Assembly (NCBI GenBank): GCA_036339995.1
Contig: JAYYZW010000093.1
Span: 1 to 27,082 of the forward strand
From: JAYYZW01 sp036339995
Lineage (GTDB): Bacteria; Pseudomonadota; Gammaproteobacteria; Ga0077536
DNA: 27,082 nucleotides
Direction: 5' to 3'
The notes under the pieces were generated by a model. It was not told the DNA's origin. It ran no database searches and worked only from the letters and a program-made list of their open reading frames with translations. Both the position numbers and the translations under genes were made by a program. Positions 1 through 8,911 of this stretch are shown piece after piece. How positions within the stretch are numbered: the stretch's first letter is position 1; each line of letters starts with the position of its first letter.

Positions 1-370
1 GGATGCCGAGACCCCAGCCCTGTGGGGCGATTTCAACCTGGCCGCCGAGTGCCTGGCCGAGGATCTGGTGGCCGAAACACAGCCCGACCATGGGCTTCCC
101 GTTATGCGCTACGGCCCTAATGAAGGTTTCAAGGCGGGCGATCCACGGCAGTTCATCGTAGGCGCCGTGTCGGCTTCCGGAGATGAGGTAACCGTCGCAT
201 GCATTGGGATCCGGCGGCAATTCTTCCCGTGTGATATCGAACACCCGCCACTCGATTTCGGTCGATACCTCGCCGAACGCTTCGGCAAACATGTCAGGAT
301 AATCCGGGAATTGCTCCGCAAACGGTTCCATCACGTGATCGCAGAGCAGAAAACCGAGCCGGTATGCCAT
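1..370 (-). CDS. Class I glutamine amidotransferase (GATase1), 5' part; runs off left edge
   Basis: Reading the minus strand from an ATG at 370 gives 123 residues open to the window edge. They contain the nucleophile elbow G-L-C-F-G-H-Q with the catalytic Cys at residue 98, and an earlier Y-L-I-S-G-S-R-H-G oxyanion-type loop (about 61-69) typical of stand-alone GATase1 proteins related to the GMP synthase amidotransferase domain. These enzymes hydrolyse glutamine gamma-amides or gamma-glutamyl compounds; some relatives (PuuD, GatD-like) act on specific gamma-glutamyl substrates. The His/Glu part of the triad lies outside the window, so substrate cannot be judged. AAGGCG precedes the ATG as a ribosome binding site. 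The gene is divergent from the RutA-like gene, with about 130 bases between the starts. The family call is firm, the function open. Confidence 0.85.
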   Translation of the reverse strand, partial: MAYRLGFLLCDHVMEPFAEQFPDYPDMFAEAFGEVSTEIEWRVFDITREELPPDPNACDGYLISGSRHGAYDELPWIARLETFIRAVAHNGKPMVGLCFGHQILGQALGGQVEIAPQGWGLGI

Positions 371-499
371 AATTCGCCTTAAGCACTCGCCTTTATCTTT
401 GCGTGCTTTGTGTCTCTGCGGGAGTATCATCAAGGGCCGCTGTTCAGCACGGCGGGATCCCTGTCATATCGCTCATACTCTCATACAGAATTAGTTGAA

Positions 500-1570
500 A
501 TGAAATTCGGCGTATTCCTTCCCAACGGTAGTAACGGCTATATCCCTTCGGCGGGAAGCCCGGTTTATTTGCCGACCTTTGACCACAATCAGGCCATATC
601 GTTAGAAGCCGAGAAGCAGGGACTGGATTTCGTCCTGTCGATGATGAAATACCGCGGCTTCGGTGGCGACACGGGCTATTGGGATGCCTGCCTCGAGTCC
701 TTCACTTTAATGGCAGCGCTCGCCGCCGTGACCAGGCGGGTCGAACTCTACCCGTCGATTTCGATCCTGAGCCAGCATCCAGCGGTGGTCGCGCGCATGG
801 TGGCGACGATCGACGACATCAGCGGCGGACGCTGCGGCTTGAACATCGTCACCGGTTGGAATCGGCCGGAATATGCGCAAATGGGATTGTGGCCCGGCGA
901 TTCCCATTACGAACGGCGTTATGACTACGCGGAAGAATATCTGACGATTTTGAGAGAACTTTGGGAAACCGGCCGCTCGAGTCAGAAAGGTGAGTATTTC
1001 GAACTCGACGATTGCGCGATGTACCCGACGCCCAGCCGCAAGATTCCGATCGTCTGCGCCGGCCAGTCACCGCGCGGCAAGCAATTCGTCGCCGAGATGG
1101 CGGATCAGCAATTCGTTATGAGCGCCGATTCGAAGCTTACACCGGGCGTGGCCGACATCCAGGACCGTGCGCGCAAAACGGGCCGCAAGGTCGGCATTTA
1201 TGCGCTCTATCACATGATTGTGGCCGACAGCGATGACGAAGCGGTTCGCATGGCTGAAGAAATCGTCGCGCGCGCCGACCGCGGCGCGATTGCCAATATC
1301 CTGGCCAGCGCTGATCTCGACACCAACGTTGACGGGACGAGCGACCACCTCAAGGCCGCCCTCGAGATGGGCATAGAGGAAGGCAACATCGCCTTCATGA
1401 GCATTCCCGTGGTGTTGGGATCGCCGGCCACGGTCGCCCGGCGAATCGATCAAATATCTGAAGACACCGGCATTGACGGCATGCTGTTCAGCTGGCCGGA
1501 CTTCGTCTCGGGCATAAGCCGGTTCGGTAAAGAGGTCATGCCGTTGTTGAAATGCCTGAAAGCCGCTTAA
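500..1570 (+). CDS. RutA-like flavin-dependent (LLM class) monooxygenase
   Basis: A 356-residue luciferase-like (TIM-barrel) flavin monooxygenase. I place the start at the ATG at 500 (M-K-F-G-V-F-L-P-N-G) because this matches the N-terminus of the RutA family; the open frame continues upstream to a GTG at 410, but no good ribosome binding site supports it. Family-like stretches include R-G-F-G-G around 52-56, N-I-V-T-G-W at 115-120, W-P-G-D around 131-134 and C-A-G-Q-S after residue 185. RutA opens uracil between N3 and C4 using FMNH2 and O2 via a flavin-N5-peroxide; relatives such as DszA and HcbA1 act on other substrates. No RutB-F homologue lies beside it, so uracil is not assured. It may serve the N-heterocycle/cyclic amide genes nearby. 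An FMN reductase is needed but not seen here. Its 3' end is 9 bases from the convergent minus-strand unit. Confidence 0.85.
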   Translation: MKFGVFLPNGSNGYIPSAGSPVYLPTFDHNQAISLEAEKQGLDFVLSMMKYRGFGGDTGYWDACLESFTLMAALAAVTRRVELYPSISILSQHPAVVARMVATIDDISGGRCGLNIVTGWNRPEYAQMGLWPGDSHYERRYDYAEEYLTILRELWETGRSSQKGEYFELDDCAMYPTPSRKIPIVCAGQSPRGKQFVAEMADQQFVMSADSKLTPGVADIQDRARKTGRKVGIYALYHMIVADSDDEAVRMAEEIVARADRGAIANILASADLDTNVDGTSDHLKAALEMGIEEGNIAFMSIPVVLGSPATVARRIDQISEDTGIDGMLFSWPDFVSGISRFGKEVMPLLKCLKAA

Positions 1571-1579
1571 GGGTGCTCT

Positions 1580-1966
1580 CTACACCTCAGGTTTTTTTGC
1601 GACGTGCCCAGGCTGCCGGTCTTTCTCGACGGCAGCGATCGCTTCGTCGTAAGGCCGAGTGTCACCGGTAGCAACCGCGTCGAGATCGATCTCGACGATG
1701 CGCAGGATTTCGCCGAGGAAGCTCTCGCGCCAGGCGGCGCGCTCGGCCATGACGACGGCAGTGGGCTCGTAAGCCTCAATTTCGGCGCGCTTCAACAGGC
1801 CCTTAGTTTCCAGTAGCCGTTCGATGGTATCGAGGCGATCACGTGCGACAGCCACCTCCCCGGCGAGTCCCATGACCATGGAGACAACTTTATCGACATT
1901 CGGATCGTCGAAGAAATAGGGACGTTCGCCTCTGGCCTTGCGCTTGAGCCGGCTGGTCGTGCTCAC
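1580..1966 (-). CDS. Small uncharacterised protein, probably partly coiled coil
   Basis: A 128-residue protein that I do not recognise. The open frame extends upstream into the methyltransferase gene, but the GTG at 1966 is the likely start: it lies 10 bases after the methyltransferase stop codon and has a GGAACC-type purine stretch ahead of it, which fits translational coupling. The N-terminus is basic (several K/R in the first 15 residues). A helical stretch of about 30 residues follows (VDKVVSMVMGLAGEV onward) with hydrophobic residues at heptad-like spacing, then acidic helices rich in Ala, Glu and Asp; the last residues are charged and polar. There is no signal peptide, membrane segment or Cys/His metal motif. 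Its pairing with the methyltransferase suggests an accessory or complex partner, but that is inference only. Confidence 0.7.
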   Translation of the reverse strand: MSTTSRLKRKARGERPYFFDDPNVDKVVSMVMGLAGEVAVARDRLDTIERLLETKGLLKRAEIEAYEPTAVVMAERAAWRESFLGEILRIVEIDLDAVATGDTRPYDEAIAAVEKDRQPGHVAKKPEV

Positions 1967-1976
1967 CTGCCGGTTC

Positions 1977-3158
1977 CTATTTGGCGTTGCCGTAAATGAA
2001 CCACAAACCGCCACCGCCAAAGTCACCGCCCTGGAACACTTTGGAGCGCTTCGCTTCGGCCACCTGCATGGCACTGGGGATCATTGCCTCGAATTCCTTT
2101 TCGGGATCGAATCCACCGTCGCGGGAGAGCGCCTTGAGATCGATTTCGTGTGAACGCGCCCAGAACGGCTCGTTGTTGTTCCGCGTGTCCCAGTCGAGCA
2201 TGAAGGCATCGAATGGATCCATGCCCGCGTAGGGCGGTGTTTCCGCATGAATCATGATGCCGCCAGGTTTGAGCAAGCGGTGACACTCCTTGACGATGTT
2301 GTGAATCGCTTTCTCCGAGGTTTCATGCAAGAGAATATGCGAGACGATGAGATCGAAGTAGCCGTCTGAAAATTTCGTTTTCTCCGCGTTCTGCTGCGAA
2401 AAATGAATGTTCGCCCCGAGGTCCTTGGCGCGGGCGTGCGCATATCGGAGCATCGGCGCGGCGACGTCGATGGCATGAACCTGCGCTTCGGGATATGCCC
2501 GCGTATAGGGCACCGTGCTGTGTCCGACGGCGCAGCCCATATCGAGGATCCGTTTCGGTACGAAATCAGGGTGGTGGTCCTTGAGCCACAGGATGATACT
2601 CGCGCCCATGTCGTCGTTATAAGGCCCCATCTGTCCCATCGCGTAAATATGCACCCCTCGGTCGTACACCATGCCGGGCGAAGCATCCTCGGGCGTAAAT
2701 TCGCTGTGATAACCACCCGGCTGGCAATGGATGTCGACCGCGGTGTGGTATCGCGGTGTCTTGAGCTTCGGATCGAGTTTGAGCGAACTCTGTGTCTTCT
2801 GGCCCTGCTTGCGCCTGATCTTGTCGTTGAGTGCATCGAGCTCGCGTTCGACCGGTTTTTGGCAGGCCGACCACATCATTTCCTGACTGTTTCTTAGCAG
2901 GGCGCTGAACATCTGGTAATACGGGTCTCGGGTCATGAGGTCTCGAACCTCGAAGCGGTCTTTCGGAGCGCGCCGATGCTCTTTTTTGAACGCTGGCTTC
3001 ACGGCCAGGTCGTAGCGTTTCCGGTTACCTCCGTGGACGTGCTGGACCAGGTAGCGCTTGTAAGAGCGAACGAATTCCTGCCGCGCGAATTCATCGTGCG
3101 TCGTGTCGGGGAGCGCCACATGTGCGACCTGGGCGTTGGGATCCTTCATTGCTGCCAT
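1977..3158 (-). CDS. Class I SAM-dependent methyltransferase with long N-terminal extension
   Basis: A 393-residue protein starting at the ATG at 3158, preceded by AGGAG. The C-terminal half is a Rossmann-like methyltransferase: motif I is D-M-G-C-A-V-G-H-S at about 206-214, the acidic end of strand 2 is H-A-I-D at 228-231, and motif IV/post-I is D-L-I-V-S-H-I-L-L-H near 269-278, followed by L-L-K-P-G-G. About 200 residues come before it: a basic, helical segment rich in Lys/Arg (30-135), then a His/Cys/Gly segment (137-180). This is far longer than a minimal methyltransferase and probably forms a separate substrate-binding part. Substrate is unknown; small-molecule methylation (Methyltransf_11/25 type) is most likely. 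It is first of a two-gene unit with the small protein downstream, and divergent from hyuA across 138 bases. Confidence 0.85.
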   Translation of the reverse strand: MAAMKDPNAQVAHVALPDTTHDEFARQEFVRSYKRYLVQHVHGGNRKRYDLAVKPAFKKEHRRAPKDRFEVRDLMTRDPYYQMFSALLRNSQEMMWSACQKPVERELDALNDKIRRKQGQKTQSSLKLDPKLKTPRYHTAVDIHCQPGGYHSEFTPEDASPGMVYDRGVHIYAMGQMGPYNDDMGASIILWLKDHHPDFVPKRILDMGCAVGHSTVPYTRAYPEAQVHAIDVAAPMLRYAHARAKDLGANIHFSQQNAEKTKFSDGYFDLIVSHILLHETSEKAIHNIVKECHRLLKPGGIMIHAETPPYAGMDPFDAFMLDWDTRNNNEPFWARSHEIDLKALSRDGGFDPEKEFEAMIPSAMQVAEAKRSKVFQGGDFGGGGLWFIYGNAK

Positions 3159-3296
3159 CGGTATTTCTCCTGCACTAGGGCCTAGACGCAACGGCAACAC
3201 AATCTACAGATTTTTGCCAATGCGTGAAAGTACTCTGGTGTACACTCGCGATTTTCAGACTGTTGAGACACCGATTCCGATGGAGCGGGCGGACAC

Positions 3297-5345
3297 ATGA
3301 GCTACCGACTGGGCGCCGACGTCGGCGGCACATTTACGGACTTACTGCTCGTCAACGAGCAAACGGGTGAGATCGCGGCCGCCAAGGTGCCGTCGACGCC
3401 GGCGGATCCGTCCATCGGCGTAATGCAAGGTATCGAGCGCGTGTGCAAGGCTGCGGGCGTGGCACCTGCCGACATCACCCATGTCATGCACGGGACCACG
3501 GTGGCAACCAATACCATGCTGACTGGGACCGGCGCGCGCGTGGGGCTCGTAACCACCAAGGGTTATCGACAGGTCCTGCAGATCGCCCGCTCCTTCGTTC
3601 CGGGCGGCCTCGGGGGCTGGGTCATTTATAACCAATCTGATCCAATAGCGCCGCTGGAGCTGACCATCGAGGCGGATGAACGGATGGGAGCGGACGGTAC
3701 GGTCGTCCGCGATCTCGACGAGGCGGCTCTGGCCAGGGACCTTGCAGGTCTCGGCCGTGAAGGCGTCGAAGCACTGACGGTCAGCCTGATCAATTCGTAT
3801 ACCAACGGCAGTCATGAAGCGCGGGTGCGCGAGATTGCGATGGAGGTTTTGCCCGGGATCCCGGTGTCTTTGTCGTCATTGGTGATTCCCGAGATGCAGG
3901 AGTACGAGCGCACGGTAACGACGGTTGCCAATTCCTACGTGCGTCCCAAAGTCGAGGTTTACCTAAAAAACCTGGAACGGGAACTCGCGGCCAAGATGGG
4001 CCGGGTGAAGCTCAATATCCTTCGCTCCGACGGCGGTCTGGCCTCCGCCGGAGCCGCGGCCAATTATCCGGTGAACATGCTCATGAGCGGTCCCGCCGGC
4101 GGTGTTGCAGGTGCGATCTGGGTCGCGCGCAATGCAGGCTTCGACAATCTGTTGACGCTCGACATGGGCGGCACCTCGACCGATGTCGCGCTGGTCCAGG
4201 ACGGTGTCGCGCAAATCAGGCGTGAGACTACCGTTGGTGACGTGACCGTACGCGCTTCTTCGATCGACGTCAGGTCCGTGGGCGCGGGCGGCGGTTCGAT
4301 CGCGCACGTACCCGAATTAACCGGTGCGTTGCGGGTTGGTCCGCAAAGCGCCGGTGCGGATCCCGGTCCGGCCGCTTACAATCGCGGAGGTACGGAGCCG
4401 ACCGTCACGGACGCGAATCTCGTACTCGGCTACCTGCCGGGTGCCGCGAAGCTGGGCGGTGATATGGCGATCGACGTCGACAGCGCACGCGCTGCCGTAA
4501 CCAGGATCGCCGAAGCCATGAACCTGCCCGTCGAACGCGCCGCAGCAGGTATCTACGACATCGTCAACGAAAACATGTTCGGCGCTCTGCGCCTGGTATC
4601 GGTCGAGAAGGGCTATGATCCGCGCGATTTCGCACTGATTGCCTTCGGTGGGGCCGGCCCACTGCACGCGAACGCCTTAGGGCGCTTGATGGGCTCGTGG
4701 CCGGTGATCATTCCGCCGGGACCCGGGGTCCTCTGCGCCTACGGCGATGCCACGACGCGCTTGCGCGACGAAGCTTCCCGGACCTTCATCCGTCGCTTTT
4801 CCGAGACGAACGCCGCGGCGCTTCGCGACGCCTTGCTCGAGTTGGGGCGGGTCGCAGCGTCCGCTTTACGTGCGGAAGGTGTCGATCCTGCAGAGCAGAT
4901 CATGAGCTACCAGGTCGACCTGCGCTACCATGGCCAGGGACTGTTATTAACGGTCGATATTGAACTCGACGACATTGCGGACGGCTTGGACACCCTGGCA
5001 GCGCGATTCGACGCGATGCACGAACAACTCTTCACCTTTGCGCTGCCGGCAGAGAAAGAAATCGTGAATTTGCGCACCGTGGCGCTGGGCAGCGCTCCGA
5101 GCGTGAAGGCGCAGCAGCTTGCACACGGTGCCGATCCGGAAAGTGCGGTCTATAAACGCCAGGCGGTGTTCGTTGGCGGCGAATGGCTGGGCACGAAGAT
5201 CTACGATCGCGCCCGGATTGGCAGCGGGGCGAAGATACCCGGCCCGGCGATCGTGACCGAAATGGATGCGACCACGCTGATCCTGCCGGGTCACCTCGGC
5301 ACCGTCGACGACTTCGGAAACATTCTGATTACGCCGGAGCCTTAA
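3297..5345 (+). CDS. hyuA: Hydantoinase/oxoprolinase family, subunit A (HyuA-like)
   Basis: 682 residues, the normal size for HyuA. The N-terminus holds the ASKHA-type phosphate loop G-A-D-V-G-G-T-F-T-D (6-15) and H-G-T-T-V-A-T-N at 65-72; the second nucleotide-binding segment D-M-G-G-T-S-T-D lies near 289-296, followed by the conserved V-G-A-G-G-G-S-I-A block. These define ATP-dependent enzymes that open cyclic amides (N-methylhydantoin, 5-oxoproline, caprolactam); acetone and acetophenone carboxylase subunits are also related. The start at 3297 is supported by family alignment, with a GGAGCGGG stretch ahead. The hyuB start lies 9 bases after its stop, so the two subunits are very probably co-expressed. 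The exact substrate cannot be read from sequence. Confidence 0.93.
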   Translation: MSYRLGADVGGTFTDLLLVNEQTGEIAAAKVPSTPADPSIGVMQGIERVCKAAGVAPADITHVMHGTTVATNTMLTGTGARVGLVTTKGYRQVLQIARSFVPGGLGGWVIYNQSDPIAPLELTIEADERMGADGTVVRDLDEAALARDLAGLGREGVEALTVSLINSYTNGSHEARVREIAMEVLPGIPVSLSSLVIPEMQEYERTVTTVANSYVRPKVEVYLKNLERELAAKMGRVKLNILRSDGGLASAGAAANYPVNMLMSGPAGGVAGAIWVARNAGFDNLLTLDMGGTSTDVALVQDGVAQIRRETTVGDVTVRASSIDVRSVGAGGGSIAHVPELTGALRVGPQSAGADPGPAAYNRGGTEPTVTDANLVLGYLPGAAKLGGDMAIDVDSARAAVTRIAEAMNLPVERAAAGIYDIVNENMFGALRLVSVEKGYDPRDFALIAFGGAGPLHANALGRLMGSWPVIIPPGPGVLCAYGDATTRLRDEASRTFIRRFSETNAAALRDALLELGRVAASALRAEGVDPAEQIMSYQVDLRYHGQGLLLTVDIELDDIADGLDTLAARFDAMHEQLFTFALPAEKEIVNLRTVALGSAPSVKAQQLAHGADPESAVYKRQAVFVGGEWLGTKIYDRARIGSGAKIPGPAIVTEMDATTLILPGHLGTVDDFGNILITPEP

Positions 5346-5354
5346 GGAGGACAC

Positions 5355-7229
5355 ATGGCCGCGCGCCTGATCGAAACCAACGAGACGCCGCTCGAGCAGG
5401 TCGAGGTCGACGCGGTCACGCTCGACATCATCGAGAACGCACTTAAGAATGCGCGTTTCGAAATGGATGCCGTCCTGTTCCGGACGGCGATGTCTCCGGG
5501 CATCAGGGAGCAGCACGACGAATTCCCCATGATTGCGAACCGCGACGGCAAGATGGTCGTCGGACAATTCGGATCCTTTATTCACGGTTTTTCCCAGGGT
5601 TACGAGGGCACCATCGAGGATGGTGACATTTTTCTCACGACCGATCCCTATGCCTGCAACGGCGCGATCAGCCATGCCAACGACTGGCTCGTGCTCATGC
5701 CGATATTCAAGGACGGTCGGCTGATCGCGTGGACGGCCATGTTCGGCCACATGACCGACATTGGCGGCAAGGTGCCGGGCAGCCTGCCGACCGACGCACG
5801 CCAAATTTACGAAGAAGGCATCGTCGTACCGCCGATCAAGATCTACAAGGGCGGCGTCCTGCAAGACGATTTGCTCAAACTCATTCTTCACAACTGCCGG
5901 CTGCCGCATTGGAATCACAGCGATTTCAACGCGATCATCGCCGCTTGCCGCACCGCGGCGAAGCGATGTGTCGAGCTGACCGAACGGTTCGGCGACGACG
6001 TTTTGCATTCTGCAATGGACGAATTGCTCGAACGCAACCGCCGCGCGATGGCCCAGCTCATCGCCAAGGTCATTCCGGAAGAGAAACGCTATTTCGAGGA
6101 TTACGTATGCGACGACGGCATGGGTATGGGGCCTTACAAACTGGCCTGCACCATGTGGCGCGACGGCGAGAAAGTCATTTTCGATTTCTCGGGCACCGAT
6201 CCGCAGTCAGTCGGATCGATCAATTTTTATCTCCACGAAGAAATGTTCAAGATGTTCTGCGGCGTTTTCATGATCATGGTTTTCGATCCGCAGATCATGT
6301 TCAACGACGGCTTTTACGATTTGATGGAGGTTCGCATTCCGGAAGGCACCTTGCTCAAACCGAAGCATCCCGCCGCGCTGTCCTGCCGTACGCACGCGCT
6401 GGGCCGCATTTTCGACATTATCAGCGGCTTGTTCGGTCAGGGCGCGCCGGATTTCATGTGCGCGGCCGGCTTCTCCGACAGTCCCCATTTCATGTATTCT
6501 GGGGTCGATTCCAATGGCGAGTGGTACCAGTTGTATCAGATCGGCTTCGGCGGAATTCCGGGAAGGCCCATGGGCGACGGTCCGGACGGTCATTCACTGT
6601 GGCCGAATTTTACGAACGTTCCCAACGAGTTTCTCGAAAGTTACTTCCCCCTGCGAATCGATATCTACGAAACGATCGCGGACTCGGGCGGGGCAGGTCT
6701 GCACCGTGGCGGCAACGGCGTACGCGTCGGCTATCGGTTTCTCGAACGCGGCGAGATTTCCGTGCACGACGATCGCTGGCTGACCTATCCCTGGGGCGTG
6801 AACGGGGGCCTGCCCGGCGCCCGCAGTCGCAAGCTGTTGCAGCGTGCGGACGGCACTGAGCGGCTGGTGTCTTCTAAATGTGATCGCGTCTCGGTCGAAG
6901 CGGGCGATCTGCTGTTGTTCGAAACCTGGGGCGGCGGCGGCTGGGGTGATCCGCTGGCGCGCGACCCGGATCGTGTTGCCCTTGATGTCCGGCGCGGTTT
7001 GGCTACCGTGAAGGGTGTGCGGCGCTACGGCGTTGTCGTCGGCGATGATGGCCGAGTTGCGAGGGATGAAACCGAAACGCTGCGTGGCGAAATGGCCGCC
7101 GGCCGTACCGAAATACTGCTCATTGACAAGGGCGGTACGATCGAGGAGCTGAAAGCGCGCTGCCTGGAAGAAACCGGTTTCGAACCGCCGGTGGCACCGG
7201 TATTCGGTACTGGTACCGGGCCGACGTAG
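5355..7229 (+). CDS. hyuB: Hydantoinase/oxoprolinase family, subunit B (HyuB-like)
   Basis: 624 residues, slightly long for HyuB. Translation starts at ATG 5355 behind a near-perfect AAGGAGG. The family signature begins at about residue 18 (V-D-A-V-T-L-D-I-I-E-N) and continues with the conserved block L-F-R-T-A-M-S-P-G-I-R-E-Q-H-D-E-F. Further on are the T-D-P-Y-A-C-N-G and H-A-N-D-W segments, F-G-H-M-T-D-I-G-G, and the Gly-rich C-terminal part (A-D-S-G-G-A-G-L-H-R-G-G-N-G) found in HyuB and in acetophenone carboxylase subunits. It is the catalytic partner of HyuA; the ATP-activated ring amide is hydrolysed by the complex. A tail of about 80 residues after the G-G-G-G-W-G-D-P motif is typical of the family. 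Confidence 0.93.
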   Translation: MAARLIETNETPLEQVEVDAVTLDIIENALKNARFEMDAVLFRTAMSPGIREQHDEFPMIANRDGKMVVGQFGSFIHGFSQGYEGTIEDGDIFLTTDPYACNGAISHANDWLVLMPIFKDGRLIAWTAMFGHMTDIGGKVPGSLPTDARQIYEEGIVVPPIKIYKGGVLQDDLLKLILHNCRLPHWNHSDFNAIIAACRTAAKRCVELTERFGDDVLHSAMDELLERNRRAMAQLIAKVIPEEKRYFEDYVCDDGMGMGPYKLACTMWRDGEKVIFDFSGTDPQSVGSINFYLHEEMFKMFCGVFMIMVFDPQIMFNDGFYDLMEVRIPEGTLLKPKHPAALSCRTHALGRIFDIISGLFGQGAPDFMCAAGFSDSPHFMYSGVDSNGEWYQLYQIGFGGIPGRPMGDGPDGHSLWPNFTNVPNEFLESYFPLRIDIYETIADSGGAGLHRGGNGVRVGYRFLERGEISVHDDRWLTYPWGVNGGLPGARSRKLLQRADGTERLVSSKCDRVSVEAGDLLLFETWGGGGWGDPLARDPDRVALDVRRGLATVKGVRRYGVVVGDDGRVARDETETLRGEMAAGRTEILLIDKGGTIEELKARCLEETGFEPPVAPVFGTGTGPT

Positions 7230-7308
7230 TATGGTTTGATCGAATCGCCACGGGCCGCGCCGACTCTTTAGTGCTGCGGCGATGTGGTAGTCACAGGAGA
7301 ATTCCCCT

Positions 7309-8907
7309 ATGAGTTCGACCCAGTCCCTGGCGCCACGCGACGGCGTCATCGAGCGCCTCGCCGATATTGTGGGCGCAGACCACTGTCTGACTTCGGAGAA
7401 AGACCGACGCTTCTTCTCGACGGATCTGAGTTACATTCCGGACGAGGTTGCCGAAGTCGTCGTGCAGCCCGACAACGCAGAACAACTCGCCGCGTGTGTC
7501 CGCTGCGCGACGGATGCCGGCATGGCGGTGGTAGCACGCGGCGGCGGTATGTCCTATACGCGCGGTTACCAGCCGGAGCGTGCGGATTCAATGCTTATTG
7601 ACCTGCGCCGTATGAACCGCATTCTCGACATCAATACCGAAGACATGTATGTCGCCGTCGAGACGGGTTGTACGTGGATGCAACTGTACGAGGCCTTGAG
7701 TGAGCGGGGCGTCAGAACGCCCTATTTCGGTCCCCTGTCGGGGATGTACGCCACGGTTGGTGGCGCGCTGTCGCAGAACAGCCTGTTTTTAGGCTCTGGC
7801 GTTTACAACACGGCGGCAGAAAGTGTCATCGGGCTCAAGGTGGCGCTCGCCGACGGCAGCCTGCTGCAGACGGGCTCGGCGGCGCACATCAACGGCCAGC
7901 CGTTCTGGCGTCATTTCGGACCTGATCTGACTGGCATTTTTACGGCCGACACCGGCGCTTTCGGCGTCAAGGCGGAAGCCACCCTGCGATTGATCGAGGC
8001 GCCCGAAGTCACGCTATTCATGTCCTACGCCTTCGACACCATCGAGGCGATGATCGCGACGCAGACGGTGCTGGCCCGCAAACGGATCTGCGCGGAATGC
8101 TACGGTTTCGATCCGTACTACAACGCGGGATTCGAAAAGCAGGGGTTTACTTTCGGCGAGGGACTGGCGGTGCTGCGGGACGTCGCCATAAGCGAAGGCG
8201 GTATCAAGGGCCTATGGACGTCATTCAAGGTCGCCAGCGCGGGCAAGACCTTCCTCCGCAAGGTGAATTACTCGCTGCATATGACGTTTGACAGCTACCA
8301 CAAGGACGTTGCACACAAAGCGCTGGAGCTCGCGCGCGAAATTTGTCTTGAATACGGCGGCCGTGAAATCGACAACACACTACCGACCGTATTCAGAGCC
8401 CAACCGTTCGGCGGCGTGCGTACGGTGCTCCTTGGATCGGAAGGCGAGATCTGGCTGCCGGTACACGGTTTCATGCCCTTGTCCAAAGCGGTGGAAGTGG
8501 GTAACGCGACGGAAGCCTATTTCGCCGAGCATCGCGAAACGATGGAAAAATATAATATCCACAGTTCCTACTTGACCTGTTTCGCGGGCACGGAGTTTGT
8601 GATTGAACCCAGCATTTACTGGCACGACGAACTCGGCGAATTCCGCTTGAGCCTGATCGAAGACGAGTTTGCTGAAAAGTGGAAAGACATTCCCGCAGAC
8701 GAGGAAAAGCGCAAGATTGCACTCAAACTCCGCGAGGGCCTGCGCGATCTCTACGATCGACACGGCTGCTGTCATCTGCAGTTGGGCAAGTACTACCCCT
8801 ACCAGGAGATGATGAACAACGAAGCGCTCCGCAAGCTGCTAAACGGCGTCAAGGACGTGCTCGATCCCGCGCGCCAAATCAATCCGGGGTCGCTAGGATT
8901 GCGCTGA
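7309..8907 (+). CDS. FAD-linked oxidase (PCMH/VAO fold, 4-cresol dehydrogenase-like)
   Basis: 532 residues; ATG 7309 preceded by ACAGGAG. An N-terminal FAD-binding PCMH-type domain spans about 40-225: V-V-V-Q-P-D-N-A-E-Q-L, then A-R-G-G-G-M-S-Y-T-R-G-Y in the pyrophosphate-binding region, then G-A-L-S-Q-N and a T-G-A-F-G-V-K segment. The C-terminal substrate domain ends in the usual D-P-A-R-Q-I-N-P-G-S-L-G. This vanillyl-alcohol-oxidase-fold family oxidises phenolic alcohols, hydroxyacids (GlcD-type) or alkylphenols such as p-cresol. The length and C-terminal organisation look more like the 4-cresol dehydrogenase/VAO group than GlcD, but substrate is not assignable. The next gene starts 5 bases after the stop, so it belongs to the hyuAB-linked run. 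Confidence 0.88.
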   Translation: MSSTQSLAPRDGVIERLADIVGADHCLTSEKDRRFFSTDLSYIPDEVAEVVVQPDNAEQLAACVRCATDAGMAVVARGGGMSYTRGYQPERADSMLIDLRRMNRILDINTEDMYVAVETGCTWMQLYEALSERGVRTPYFGPLSGMYATVGGALSQNSLFLGSGVYNTAAESVIGLKVALADGSLLQTGSAAHINGQPFWRHFGPDLTGIFTADTGAFGVKAEATLRLIEAPEVTLFMSYAFDTIEAMIATQTVLARKRICAECYGFDPYYNAGFEKQGFTFGEGLAVLRDVAISEGGIKGLWTSFKVASAGKTFLRKVNYSLHMTFDSYHKDVAHKALELAREICLEYGGREIDNTLPTVFRAQPFGGVRTVLLGSEGEIWLPVHGFMPLSKAVEVGNATEAYFAEHRETMEKYNIHSSYLTCFAGTEFVIEPSIYWHDELGEFRLSLIEDEFAEKWKDIPADEEKRKIALKLREGLRDLYDRHGCCHLQLGKYYPYQEMMNNEALRKLLNGVKDVLDPARQINPGSLGLR

Positions 8908-8911
8908 TCTA

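Noticed and set aside
410..499. Upstream GTG start for the RutA-like gene
   Set aside because: The added 30 residues are not family-like and have no ribosome binding site; the ATG at 500 matches the family N-terminus.
500..1570. Calling the left-end monooxygenase a true RutA of a rut operon
   Set aside because: RutB, RutC, RutD, RutE and RutF homologues are not adjacent; the family also contains enzymes for other substrates, so only RutA-like is supported.
3214..3246. Possible promoter for hyuA (TTGCCA and TACACT)
   Set aside because: The spacing is 21 bases, too long for a normal sigma-70 promoter, and no better pair is visible in the 138-base divergent gap.
4947..6008. Long minus-strand open frame (353 codons) opposite the hyuA/hyuB junction
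   Set aside because: It runs antisense to two strongly supported family genes, has no recognisable domain and is Arg/His/Asp-rich, as expected for a high-GC shadow frame.
7235..7300. Apparent inverted repeat between hyuB and the FAD oxidase gene
   Set aside because: The arms pair only in broken pieces with several mismatches; not convincing as a terminator or operator.
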